Shown here piece by piece: positions 44,795-57,148 of a DNA stretch of 64,000 bases. The position numbers and the translations under genes were made by a program. Position 1 is the first letter of the stretch. The number at the start of each line of letters is the position of its first letter. The DNA lies in NCBI RefSeq assembly GCF_026914265.1, contig NC_069125.1, forward strand, positions 26,263,595-26,327,594. The letters are read 5' to 3'. Under the pieces are notes generated by a model that ran no database searches, had not been told where the DNA came from, and saw nothing but the letters and a program-made list of their open reading frames with translations. Origin of the DNA: Mya arenaria. Taxonomy: Eukaryota; Mollusca; Bivalvia; Myida; Myidae.

Positions 44795-45445
44795 GAAAAT
44801 TCACATTTATCAATGCGCAGTGGCCTGGATCAGCTCACGATAGCTTTATATTCAGAACATCCACACTTGGATGCCACATGGAGAGAAAACACAGGGGTTT
44901 GGAAGATGGGATTATTCTTGGAGACAGCGGGTATGTAAATGTAAAATACAATGTAGCTACATTATCATGAATTTCGACAAGATTTTATACCAGTATCAAC
45001 TTATAATAATAAGCAATAACGTACAACGTTTACATCGCTAAAAGTATTATTGACCATGACAAAATGTTCTGTTTACTGATTTCAGCACAATTTAGGAGAT
45101 TGTATCTGATTTAGATTACAAATGTGTTTTTAAAGGTCACGATAAAATGGCCTTTGTTTCTCTTAACTGAATACCACAATAATAGTGTTTAAGAAGTTTT
45201 AAGAAGTATAAAACATGTTTTATTTGAAGGTATTAAACGTTTTTATACACACAATGTATGATATGATTTAATGCAGACTGTGTACTTTTGGCAGGTATGC
45301 GTGTTCAAGATACTTGATGACACCATACAGAGTTGCAGACACCAACCAAAAGACAAACTTCAATAGGGGGCTCTGCAGAACAAGGGTACTCATTGAGTGT
45401 ACGTTTGGACGTTGGAAGAGGAGATTTGGAATTCTCCATGGAGAG
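44795..45445 (+). CDS. HARBI1-like transposase, two exons, unit 2
   Basis: Exon A 44795-44930 and exon B 45295-45445, with splice sites, phases and protein the same as in unit 1. Confidence 0.82.
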
Positions 45446-45708
45446 GTAAATACAAAATGTTGCATTAACATATTTCTTTCATGTACAAATGTATGTAAAT
45501 GTGTATACACAGCACAACTATACATACAATAAATCACATATATCAATTCAAAAACTGGTGCCGTCATTTTTTATGAAATTCTGCTCATCTGATACTCTGT
45601 GTGACCTGTAAATAAAGCAATGTGCTATTGTATAACTTTTATAAAGTTACATTTATTCAGAAATTAACGTTTTAGACATGACCAAAGCGGTATAAATATT
45701 TTTTTTTA

Positions 45709-45877
45709 AAAATGGGCATAATAATGCTATCTCTGCATTTTCTACATCATGTAGCCACCTCATACATGAAAACACTAGCAGTTGTCATGAATCTTTAAGT
45801 TTTGGTGTGTTTTTTGCCATTTCCTTTGTTGCGCCATTTGTCCCGGAAGCCAACAATTTGGCATATAGTGTTGTTTA
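45709..45877 (+). repeat. 169-bp direct repeat, first copy in unit 2
   Basis: See 31747-31915. Confidence 0.9.
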
Positions 45878-48621
45878 GACTGTCTATTAACACATGATCA
45901 CTAAATTTCTTGTGTTAAACTGGACAGTTCTGTTACCTTTGTATATAAGTGGACCAGAAAAGCAAAATTTTGACAAGTTGAGGCATTTCAGTTTGGCTCT
46001 ATGTCATTTTTTATATAAAACACTAAGCCGATGAAGTGGAAAAACCTTATTTTGCTTAGAACAAAATCTTAAAAGAGTAGGCAGGCCAGTTTTGTGGTGC
46101 TGTTCTATAGACACCATTAAAAGCTACAAGGAAAACTTTACTTGGTCAAATTATTCCAATGCATAAGGAAATAATGGCTCTTCAAAGGTTTGCGGCTTAA
46201 CATTTGAGGGAAATAGCTGTTTCTGCTTTTTATGAAAATACCACAGGTGCTAATACTTGTCTCATTCATTTAGTGTTTGATATATCATTGCCAAACTTTC
46301 AGTATGTGTTGCATATAGCCTGAAGCTGAACTATAGGAGTTTTGAAGTCTGTTTCTGAAAAAATGTTGCTTAAATATTTGGCTCAAGACCACAGTTATCT
46401 GCCCCCCGTTGACCAAGATCCGGATGTGAGTACAGAAACAAAGAGTGCTTGTGTTCAAGTATCAATATTTTATTAAAATTGAATGAAAAAGAAGCAAAAA
46501 ATGTTCTTTTTGCAGAGAACTTGACTGAATTTAACACTCTATTGCAGAAATTGATAGTTTTCAATGTAAATATTGGAAAAATCATAGCTTGTGGAAGTCT
46601 GAAAATAAGTTGTTTGTAGCCGATTGACTCCCTGGCGGAAGGGTCATGTATTTGAACTCAATTTTGACAGTCGGGTCAATGGTCAACATGGTGTTTTCTT
46701 GTGATTATATTTTGTGTCTTGAATTGTTCTAGAGATGCCATGTCCTTGTTTTTCAATTGGGGTGTGTATAAAGTCAAAAGCCAGGTTAGTGTCTATATGA
46801 AACATATAGTAAAAATAACTGTGGTCTCACGCCATATATAGAGGAAGCTTTTGGAGGGGTGGCCTATTTTAAATTGTTATAAATTCTTAATTTATACAGC
46901 TATCTGGTTGAAATTTGGCCAGTTGACAGTGCTTAGCCATAGAATATTGGTGTTTGAGTATGAAATGTGAAAATCTTATATTACATAATATAAATTAATA
47001 AGATATAATTTTCTTATATATTTTTGACATTTTTAAAAAAAAACTACTTTCACTTTCAATTTAATGTTTGGAAATAGTTCCAAATGATGGTAACTAATGA
47101 ATGAAAGCCTCACTTTCAATTCCAAAGTATAAATGGAGGGATTTTTTTAACATAGGAAGCAGACCCAGGAGGAACTGTCTGTTGAAGACACCCCCCCCCC
47201 CCCCACCAAGCTGCCCACCAGAGGCCAAGCTGTACTTGGTGTTTGCCAACATGCTGTAATTTGTAAGTACTTCAAGATAATATATTAGAAAATGGTATCC
47301 AAACTGAAGTACAAAGTGAGACAGTTTGGTCATAAAAACCCATTGAGACTGTTTGTTCCATTCCTAAATGAATTTCTTTCATGTTGTCAATCATTTCTGA
47401 TGTGACTTTGATAATAATATTATTTTCTAATGAAACTGCTGACTTGTATCAGTCTTTGGTCTGTATTGTGCATCTATTCACACATTTTGTTTGCTCTTTT
47501 AAGCAAACATTACAATAATTGCAAATTCTATAAGCAATTAAACAAAACTTACTGCACATAGGATGCAGAATGATGTTTTATTTAGTGTGCATATGATTTT
47601 CATCTTATGGACAAGAAAACATATACTTTAACAATCACAGCAACACAATGAGATCCCAATTTTAAAGAAATAATGCCACCTTTCATTAATTCATTAATTC
47701 ATTCTATCAATCATTCATATATATTCATTAATTCATTCATTTATTCAGTTTATTCATTGAAAAACTTGACATTTCTCAAGACAAAATAAATAAAAAGTGA
47801 GCAGTTTTCATAAAGAATAGAGCCTTTTCCCTAAATGCATTAAACAACACAACCTTAATACAGTATAAATGTTTTAAAAACCCTAATTTATTGCTTATTT
47901 TAATAGCCAGCCTGGTTGCTGTAGCCACAGAGGAATTTTCAAGGACATGAACCAGTGCTGGTAAAACTGTGGTCTCGTGTGGTTTTCCATACCGGCTCTC
48001 GGCAAGGATTTTCAAGAAAGGAATACCATCTCCAAGTAAGAAGAAATTCTAAGCATGTCTGGTTTGAATGCTTGCAAAATGCATCTGGGTACTCAATAAG
48101 ATGAGATTTACCTTTGAGTTGTTAAAAACTGATTGCAAAATGTCCAAAAGACTATATATTCTATTAAATTTGTCCTGAAAATCTTTGAATTCATGAACTT
48201 TTCTGCATATTTATCACATTTATGACTATATTAAAGGTTGTGTATGCCTCAAATGAGTGTTTACAGGCCTTTTCCAAACTTTAACAGTAGTGGCAGATAG
48301 TTTTATTTGTGTAAAACATTGCTTTTGTGTCTTGCTTGCAGATCATGATGTGCCAATAAGCTCCAGTTAGCTGCGGCCTTTTCCCCAGGCGGTAGTCCTG
48401 CAATCTGAATCCAGGAGATGCAGCTCTGAATCCAATATTTCAGAAGAATGAAGATGTTAGTCAACTCTGTAGTACTTGTTTGTGTGTAAATGATTCCAAT
48501 GAGTGAGATTTATAGCAAATCAGGTGTAAATAAGTATCTTATAGACAATAGTGAAGTGCTGTACTCTGAATTTAATGCCAAATCTAGCCTTCAAAACAGA
48601 TACTTAAAGTATTTTTTTTTT

Positions 48622-48790
48622 TAAAATGGGCATAATAATGCTATCTCTGCATTTTCTACATCATGTAGCCACCTCATACATGAAAACACTAGCAGTTGTC
48701 ATGAATCTTTAAGTTTTGGTGTGTTTTTTGCCATTTCCTTTGTTGCGCCATTTGTCCCGGAAGCCAACAATTTGGCATATAGTGTTGTTT
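48622..48790 (+). repeat. 169-bp direct repeat, second copy in unit 2
   Basis: See 34664-34832. Confidence 0.9.
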
Positions 48791-49270
48791 AACTTGTTTT
48801 CCCTTTTTAGAAAACTTGGTTAAGAAAATGTGCCTGTCGAAAGAAATAAAAATTGATTCTTTTTTTAAAAAGTCAATCAAGGGCCATTATTTGTATTAAG
48901 GGTTAAAATGGAGTAATGTAACCTTATTGTAAGATGGTTGTCAATAAATGTGCGATTTTGTAATAAGTCAATTGAATGAAGGGTATTGAAGTTTGTTTTA
49001 TTAAAATCCCATCTTGCCCTAAAACTTTCACCTGCCCTAAAACTTTAACCTAAGTTCCTTAGTCACAATCAGGGGCCATAATTTGTATAAAGTATACTAT
49101 GGAGTTATCTAACCTCATTTAGTGATGGTCCTTAACAACTGTGTGAATTGAATGAAGAGTATATGAGATATAAGTGAAAATCCCAACTTGCCCTTAAACT
49201 TTAACCGGACGCCGACGCCGTGGCAAGTAAGTATAGTCCTATTTATTCTTCGAATAGTCAAGCTAAAAAG
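48791..49270 (+). repeat. R6-family dispersed repeat, unit 2
   Basis: Copy of 34833-35312. Confidence 0.65.
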
Positions 49271-50618
49271 GGCCCTAAGGAGGAACTAAATGGAAATGTC
49301 ATTTATTTTTAGTAAGTGGGGTAAGTCTGCTTCCATTTGACAGATGCTAAGATAGTAAAAAAATAATTTTGGAGCTCAGTGTTCAGTGGCAAATATAATA
49401 AGAACACAAATACTTTCTTTGAAATACAAGTAAGTCTGGATCTGCTTAGATTGATAATAATGTTAGACTTTCTTAACTCAGTATCAGATATATTTATAAA
49501 CTTCATTATATATGATTAGATGTCTTTATATAACCACAGCCATATGTTTTATATAGTCAATGCTTAAACCAAACATAATCTTTGACTGTCAGTTAATTAT
49601 ATTTATTCAGTGGTCAAGCGAAATGGGATTGAACACATAAACAAGCACACATTTCTTTCAAGGTTAAATTCTACAATATCAAGTGGTGTTGGGGGTGCAG
49701 AAACATAAAAAATGCTGACATGTTTACTGTGCCTATAAATGGCAGACATTTGAATTGTGATTTAATTGTTATTTTCAGAGGGGAGTATGGTACCAATGGT
49801 GCTGCCGGCTCTGAATTCATGGCTTTAATTCTAATGAAAAATGGCAGAAGAGGTAATGGTTGTGTATTTTCATAATTCGGACAATAATGCAACAATCAAG
49901 TACTGGTTTTAGCCAAAATATACCTGCATGTCTGTACAATTAATCAACATATAATGACAGTATTAACAATTCAATATTGTAGTAGAATTTCAACATGATA
50001 ATACTTTAATTTTTCATAAATTCTTAAATTTGGTCCAGGTGGAGGTTTAAAACTTTGAAAATATTATGATTGTCATTCAGAAAATTAAAACAAAGCATTA
50101 AAGCTGCTCTCTCACAGATTGAAGCTGCTCTCTCATAGATTGACAGTTCTTCTCGGTCATTTCTCAAAAGCCTTTCAATTGATATCAACAAAGTAATGGA
50201 TGTGATTCATTAGAATAAATCTACACAAATATATGGCTTAAAGAAATAGTGAACAAATGTTTTCTTCGGCATTTTCTAAACAATTGAGACCTGTTCTAAT
50301 ATGTGTTACCTTACATGTATATGACCTTGCTGGAATTTATACCAAATTAAGCCTATTCTGAAACATTTTTTTTTTTTAAATGTCAAAATTGTCAATCTGT
50401 GAGTGACTGTCACAAAAACATATTTTTTTCTTAAACGTTAAATCGCGTTAAGCCATAAACATTAATTTTTTGAACTTGGATATGAAAGACTGTGACCTGA
50501 TCTTTTGTCAGCAGTCTAATACCACAGTGATTTGATGGGAATGAACTCCTGCTTTGGTGTCATTCAACCTGTACAAATTTTAGTGACATTTAACCTAATA
50601 TATATATTTTTCTTCAGA

Positions 50619-50719
50619 CTTATCAAAGAGGTCACTCCTGTGAGCATACAAAAATCATGAATTACTGCATTTTAACAATGTCAGAAAATCTCGAAATGCT
50701 CTATTTAGGCAAAAATAAA
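50619..50719 (+). pseudogene. Candidate terminal exon, damaged in unit 2
   Basis: Compared with unit 1, the bases encoding TNYLA are replaced by a shorter word (CTCCTGTGAGCATAC), a net loss of eight bases that shifts the frame. The flanks are otherwise identical. Confidence 0.45.
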
Positions 50720-52183
50720 ATTGGTAATTATTTCACTTTATTGACATTTTCCAATATTGATATAACTGAGACAATGTTTAGAAAATGTAATGTATCGTTT
50801 GAATACAGTGCAATTTTTATGTATTTTAATGCGTAAAATGCCCCTTCTCTTTGTTTTGTTTAAATTTAATATTGGTCAGTTTTTAAGTGTTCTGCATTCG
50901 CTTTTGTTTAGCATACCCTTAAAGCTAAACAAATGTCTTGCTGAGTGATATTCAATGTATCTTTGATAAAAAGTGTAGTTTATACATGTATGTACATGTT
51001 CTATAGTCAATTTTATTGATGTTTTATATGCACAGTGTGTAAGATTTAAACTGTGTAATTAATTAGAACTTTGAAACTTTGAGTGTATTTTAACACATGC
51101 ATTAATAACAGTTTAAGAATTTAAAATGTCAAGTAAATGATATAATTTTTCATTTTTGTTATGTTGTTCTCTGTTTTTCACCCTTTAAGAGTATGCTTTG
51201 TGACTTTTTTTCCTTCTTTTTTTCCTTTTTTTTTTCGACCACCCGGCGGACATTTTTTCCAAAAAAATTTGTAAACCAAAAAATAAAAAAGGAGTGGCCT
51301 AATGTCTTAATACAGTTGCAAATGATGTTGAAGAAATTCAGGTAGATTTATATAAGTAATTTCAATTTTTTCCTAAAAGCAGCGTTAAATTTTATTATAA
51401 ATGATTTTCATACTAAAAATATGCTTTAATTATACTATAATTTGGTTTATCCATATAATGTGTGTAATCATAAACAAATAACGAAATGGTGTTAAATTGA
51501 AGGCGAAAACAGTGAGAAACAACAGGTAATATATTAATTAATAAAAGTGTTCAATCAAATACGAACACTACGTTATCTTTGCAACAAAAATATGCGGTTA
51601 TTTCACTTTTTACGCTGTATTTATTACGTCAGAAATTCATTTTCCATCCCATTCGGCCATGTTTTGATTACGTTTCACGTTGACGTTTACCCCACCCAAG
51701 TTCACGTTCCGTAAAATTTAAAGCATGTTGTTGTATTTTTCAGGTCTGGCGATAGGTGTTTAAAAGAAATCTGTCAGAAGATCAAATTAGTAAAATTGGA
51801 TTATTAGGTATGGAAAACATTTATTATATCGTTGTCAAAATGTTGAATTAATGACGAGTTGTTTCACTTTTCAACAATATAAAAATGACTGAATGTATAG
51901 TTCTGTTCTCTGTTAACAAATGCTTTAGTTAGTGCATGAAGTTGAATTCAAAATTGATGTTTTATCAATGTACATGGATGTTCCTTAGTCCAAATAGTTT
52001 TCATTAGTGAAATGGTTAATTAGTTTTAAACTAGGTCACATTGGGTTAGAAACTAGGTCGATAGGTCAATTTTTAATATTCTTAAACTATAAATTCAACA
52101 AATATGCTTGTTCTCTCTTCACATCTTCATTTAATGGCAGCAAGTTAAACTCATTGTTGACCTAAACTTTTTTATTGTTCTAG

Positions 52184-53832
52184 GTCCACCATTGAACAAG
52201 GAAATTTTAGAAATTGGGAGAAGTAATGTCAGCCTGTTGCAGTCAGAAAAATTCAATAAGAGTTTGAAGTGTTGCGATCATCACCAGAATCATGTCTCAG
52301 AGTGAAGATTACAAAAGCATGATGTCGAATTGTGTTCTATTTTGCAATCTGGTTTTCATGCACAGGTCTGAAAAAAATATTACTGAAGATACAACACTTG
52401 CAGATGAAAGCCAAATAAGACAAGTGCAAGATGCTGCAAGGAATGTTGTTCAGGAGAATCACAAGTTGAAAAGAGAAATAGAACATGTTGAAGATTCAAA
52501 TGAAAACCTTTCTTTTCAAATTGAACATTATGGAAAAAAACTTGACATTCAGATGAAATGGTTAGATATGATGAATGATCGCTACGGTGAAGCCATGAAG
52601 TATAAAAGAGAATCTCACAGCTTGCAACATTAACTAGAGTTATGGCAACAGAAATTTCAACACATATCAGATCAGCTAGATAAAACAACTAATGAATTTC
52701 AATGTTATGTGAAAAGGTTAAGAAAAATTCCACAAGAAATCTGAACCAAAAATTAAAACGCAGAGAGAAAGCCATATAAAAGAAAGAAAATGAGGTTAAC
52801 GAAATAAAAACAGAGCTGGAACAACTCAAACTGGAAAAGAGTGATGTAAAAGAAAAAAATGAATCACTGCAATCTGAAGTAAATACACTGAAAATGACAG
52901 AAAATCATTGTTAGTGAAGATTTGTAGGGTCAAAAAATCTAGAAATTTTGAAATGGAAACAAATCATGATAAAATTTAGACAATTAGACATGAAATCTTA
53001 GAAAAGGAAAATCAAACTGCTAAACTCGAAGAGATTAATGAAGTTTTGAATGATATTGAAATAATGAGCTTTTATAATGGCCAGTACACATCAGAAGTCC
53101 ATCAAACAAATATGACTTTAGTCAATGAATTTGGTGTCAGCCAGAAAAATGGTGTATTAAATGAAAACAGTTGTGCAAAGTTTGACAGGGACGACACTCA
53201 GTAGGCTTCCTAGTATGGGTGTCCTATCACGTCTCAGAATTGAAGCAAAACGCGTGGCACAGATTCAGGTTGCAGAGGCTATGGTGAATGCAGGTGGCGA
53301 TGCTTCAACAGTCAAGGGAAATTGCTTACATCAAGATGCTACATCAAAGTTCCATTGTCATTTCCAATCTTTCCAGATTACAACATCAGATAATATAACA
53401 TACAGCCAAGGTTTGTCAGAAATTGCTGGAGGAGACTCAAAAACATTGTTTGAAACATTTCAAGAAAATTAGTTTGAACTATCAAATGCACTCAAACATG
53501 ATCAAAATGACATTGCACAATTGGTAAGTACTTTTGTTGCAACAATGTCTGACCAAGGTGCCATCAATCCAATATTCAATAAACAACTACAAGAATTGAA
53601 AGAGTCTATGATGCCTGACATTGTTGAAAATTGGGACACATACTCATATGATACGAAAGCAGAATTGTGCAAATTGTCGAATTATTTTTGTACAATGCAT
53701 GTGTTTGTAAACGAGGTTGACAAATGTTTGAATGTCTTTGAAAAAAGTGTGTGCATGGGAAGCAACCCATTTTCTTTGGTGTGGTCTGAAAGTGGAGTGG
53801 CCAGGCTGGTCAAATACCGATTACAGGTTTAA
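52184..53832 (+). pseudogene. Decayed coiled-coil multi-copy ORF, unit 3
   Basis: Same lesions as units 1 and 2, including the TAG in the last conserved block. A short stretch (53518-53612) carries seven substitutions against the other two copies, while the sequence on both sides is almost identical, suggesting conversion from another family member. Confidence 0.6.
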
Positions 53833-53959
53833 TACAAATAATACGAACGCGACTGAACTGAAGCATATTGACGAATGGACAAAGGAACAAACCAATCCAA
53901 TACTAACCATTATAAACTGTAAATAATATTTAAATGGTTAATTGTTTAAATTTACCGCG

Positions 53960-54151
53960 TAAAGTCTCGTTTTACTTAAAGTCTCGTCAGACTTTTCAAC
54001 CCCAAGACTTTTCAACCCCTTTGTGATTTGTGAAATCAAAGACTTTTCAACCCCTTTGTCATTTCAACCCCTAAAAGTGCTCAGACTTTTCACCCCCCCT
54101 CAAAACAAAGACTTTTCAACCCCTAATAAACGAAGACTTTTCAACCCCTTA
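53960..54151 (+). repeat. Cluster of AGACTTTTCAACCCC motifs, unit 3
   Basis: Same cluster, same order and spacing as 22243-22434. Confidence 0.6.
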
Positions 54152-54672
54152 AATTCTCACCTTTTTATATACTACCTACAACAATAAGCAATTTTTTTTT
54201 AAATTTATTTTAAAAATCAAGAATATAATTAGAATAAAAATGCAACAAACAGTTCAAATAAAATACATAACAAATATGAAATACATATAAAATATACATA
54301 AGAACACATGCTCATACAATATTTCATAAAATATTACATGGAAATAAATATAAAAAAGAATGACGGTTCATTTAAAGCTGTTTAGTCGCCTAGCAATAAA
54401 TCTATCTCCCTAAGGAAATTCTCACACATTACTGTATATCATGTGCATGGTACTGCTCCCACAATAATTGAAACAGAATATATATTTCTTTCTTTTAGTT
54501 TGTCCAAAATACATATATTGTTAACTGTTCTTCTTTCCATAGCTAAGTATCACTAAAATACCGTAATGTGAATTTTTATTTGCTGAAAATTATTTATTAT
54601 GACATTAAATTAGATAAAGCAGATAAATATTCATAAAATAATGGTAATGTAGTCGATAAAAAACCTAAAGTT

Positions 54673-55501
54673 TATTATTATAAATTATTATTCTATGTTA
54701 TTCTATATGTAATTTGAAAGCATTTGAAACTATGTATACTTTTGTATTTCTGCTGAATATAGATATTTTGAAAAATTGTGAAGAATTTTATTTGAAGTTC
54801 AACACATTTAGGTGTATTCTGTTTGATGAATCAATATGTTTTAAAAAATGCTTATTAACCCTTACCATGCTGCAATGTTTTAAGTGTAGTTCAGTTCTCA
54901 CTGCTGAGTTGTTTTAAGTAAATGTTAAATATATCACCCATTGACTTAAAAAGAATACAATTTAAATAATACTTGTTCTACAGGATTCAAACTTTCAGAC
55001 AGTGATATTGAAATGTTAAAGTTTTAATTAAGCTATCAGTAATTGAAATTGATTCCACGGTAACCATGGAGACAATTTCTTGTCTAAAAATTATACTTTT
55101 ATTTTGCATATATGCTATAGTTTTTCATAAAAACACATTTGTGTTCATCAATAAAACCCATCAATTGATGAATTTTTGGGTAAAATGAAGATTCACATTG
55201 ATATTGAACGCAATTAAATGAAAAGTTATGTTATTGTTTATTTTGGACAACATTTGTTATATGGCGTGTGCTACAATATAATTGAAAAACAGCTGTTTAT
55301 TGGAGAGAAACAAGCAAATATGTCAATGGTCATTCATTTGTTTTTTCTAGCTTTAGTGTTCAGATCAAGAATACTCATTTATACAATACTATGAAGCAAC
55401 AAAAACCTTTGTGAGAAAGTTATTCTGCATGCTCCCATGGCAACCAATCTTCTTTATTTGATATTCATACCGAAGTTAAAGAATTTGACCAATGTTTAGC
55501 C
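54673..55501. repeat. Inverted 0.83-kb segment in unit 3
   Basis: This stretch is the reverse complement of about 40724-41546 in unit 2. It begins directly after CCTAAAGTT, the unit 2 junction word, and ends with the reverse complement of GGCTAAAC. A copy of the segment's far end (AGAATAATAATT) is present on both sides of the rearrangement. The inversion abuts the TE1 fragment. Confidence 0.88.
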
Positions 55502-55505
55502 AGGC

Positions 55506-55785
55506 TCCTCCTGGTTAGCACTTCATTTAAATCCTGGGAAAATATCTGGTGGTTTTATTTTTTCAAGAAAATGCAGAAAAAAAACAACCATGTCAAGTAA
55601 AAAAATACGTCTTGGCAGTCAAAATAGGTACATTTTCCCCCGACGTTAAAAACGACTAAAATAGCCCCAGATATGCTATAGAATGCACAAAAATTTCTGG
55701 GGGGGCATGCCCCCGGACCCCCCTAGTGTGCGTTGACATTACGATGAGTGTCCCGGAATCGACCCAAGAAATTATCACATGTATG
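55506..55785. mobile_element. TE1 right-end fragment in unit 3
   Basis: It matches 26477-26757 of TE1, ending in the same terminal TTATCACATGTATG (55772-55785). The left 3.5 kb and left terminus are absent. Its position is at the far border of the inverted segment, not at the unit 1 insertion site. Confidence 0.88.
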
Positions 55786-55968
55786 CATTAGAATAATAAT
55801 TATATCAAGCCTAGATGAAACATTTTTAAACAGTGAATAAACAACATTATGGCCGGAAGAGTAAAAAGGGTCTTATCACTTAGTGCTAAATGCTTTTAAA
55901 ATGTGTTGATAAAATGTTACAAACGTAACTCAGTGTGACATAAGATTTTATTAACGTTTTTTTCTCAG

Positions 55969-56334
55969 ATTAAAAAGAAAAAGTTTTAATTTCACTGCTA
56001 CTGAAATAAGTGTTCTTGTGGAACAGTATGAAAAGAATAAAGAAACATTAAAGGTAGTGAAGAAGCCAGAAAAAAAGGCTTGAAGTTTGGCAACAAATTG
56101 CCAAAGAAGTAAGTAATGTTGGTGTTACAATAAGGACAGCATCACAGATAAAAAACAAATGGGATAATTTGCAAAGAGAGGTAAAGAAAGATGAGGTTGT
56201 TAGGAAAAGGTCGATTGCTGCAACAGGAGGTGGACCCCCAGAAAAAAAAATGTGGAGAACTGCACAACAAAGTTGTCGAGTTATGTAAAGATCAGGCTGC
56301 TTTCAGTGGGATTCCTGGTGGAGACAGTCATTGA
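55969..56334 (+). pseudogene. Myb/SANT-like DNA-binding ORF, frame-shifted, unit 3
   Basis: Same two frameshifts; one private substitution next to the first (AAGGCTTGA instead of AAGACTTGA). Confidence 0.75.
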
Positions 56335-56793
56335 TCTTGGTATGAACACAATTTCTGATATATATTATTATTATTAATGAGTTTATTTCTGCTAAATTGT
56401 ATTGCTCTGTAGTTTAAAAAAGCAATACGCTTGCTCAATTTTTACCTGTTAAAATGCAAAAAACAGAGTACCGAATAAATCGTCTGCATTTAATAAGTGA
56501 ATAAAATAAATGAGTCTAAAAATAGAAACGCTACTGCTGTACACAATCTATCTAAAATACCAAGGCGTGGAATCCCAACTTCATAAATGTTCATCGAAGA
56601 CATCGTTGATTTAATAACTGTGCTATAACAAAATTAGTCTTACCTATTTAAAGTCGCTGATCTTTTCCGATGTAGTTGAGATATTCTAGCATGGTTTAAA
56701 CATCCGTGATAGTATTATGATCTAATCCATTTTTATCGTCGGACATGTTTTCACCTATGAAGTCGACCAAACTTTCCTTTCAATGTCAAGGTC

Positions 56794-57128
56794 CATTCGG
56801 AGCTCCTCGGCCATTTTTTCAAAAACAACCTCGGATGTATATGGACGGTTTACATACTTAAAAAGTGGTACGTTTAAGTCCGCTGCAAATAGATCGCGTA
56901 GTAATCTTATTTAGTAGTTAAAATTTATGACTTAACTCTTGGGAATCGTAATTATGTTTGCAATAATACACTTCACTGGCAATCAATTTAAACTGAGAGC
57001 AATGAATAGAACTCTTAAACACTACATTTAATTAATGATTTTATTAAAAAAAATACGGACTACTTCAACAGATGTACCGGCATACATCCGAGGTTGTTTT
57101 TGAAAAAATGGCCGAGGAGTTCCGAATG
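56794..57128. mobile_element. 335-bp MITE with ~47-bp inverted repeats, unit 3 only
   Basis: The left end (CATTCGGAGCTCCTCGGCCA and on to GGATGTAT at 56840) and the reverse complement of the right end (57082-57128) agree over 47 bp with one mismatch. TGTCAAGGTC is duplicated on both sides (56784-56793 and 57129-57138); units 1 and 2 have it once. Long inverted repeats with a 9-10 bp duplication are MULE-like. It has no ORF and needs a transposase in trans. Confidence 0.93.
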
Positions 57129-57148
57129 TGTCAAGGTCAACAAACTTT

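Larger units (their letters stand above)
38216..52164 (+). repeat. Tandem array unit 2 (13,949 bp)
   Basis: Head-to-tail copy of the unit with no 3.8-kb insertion. It differs from unit 1 by scattered substitutions, homopolymer lengths and a small deletion near 50639. The direct join of unit 1's end to this start proves tandem arrangement in the assembled sequence. Confidence 0.93.
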
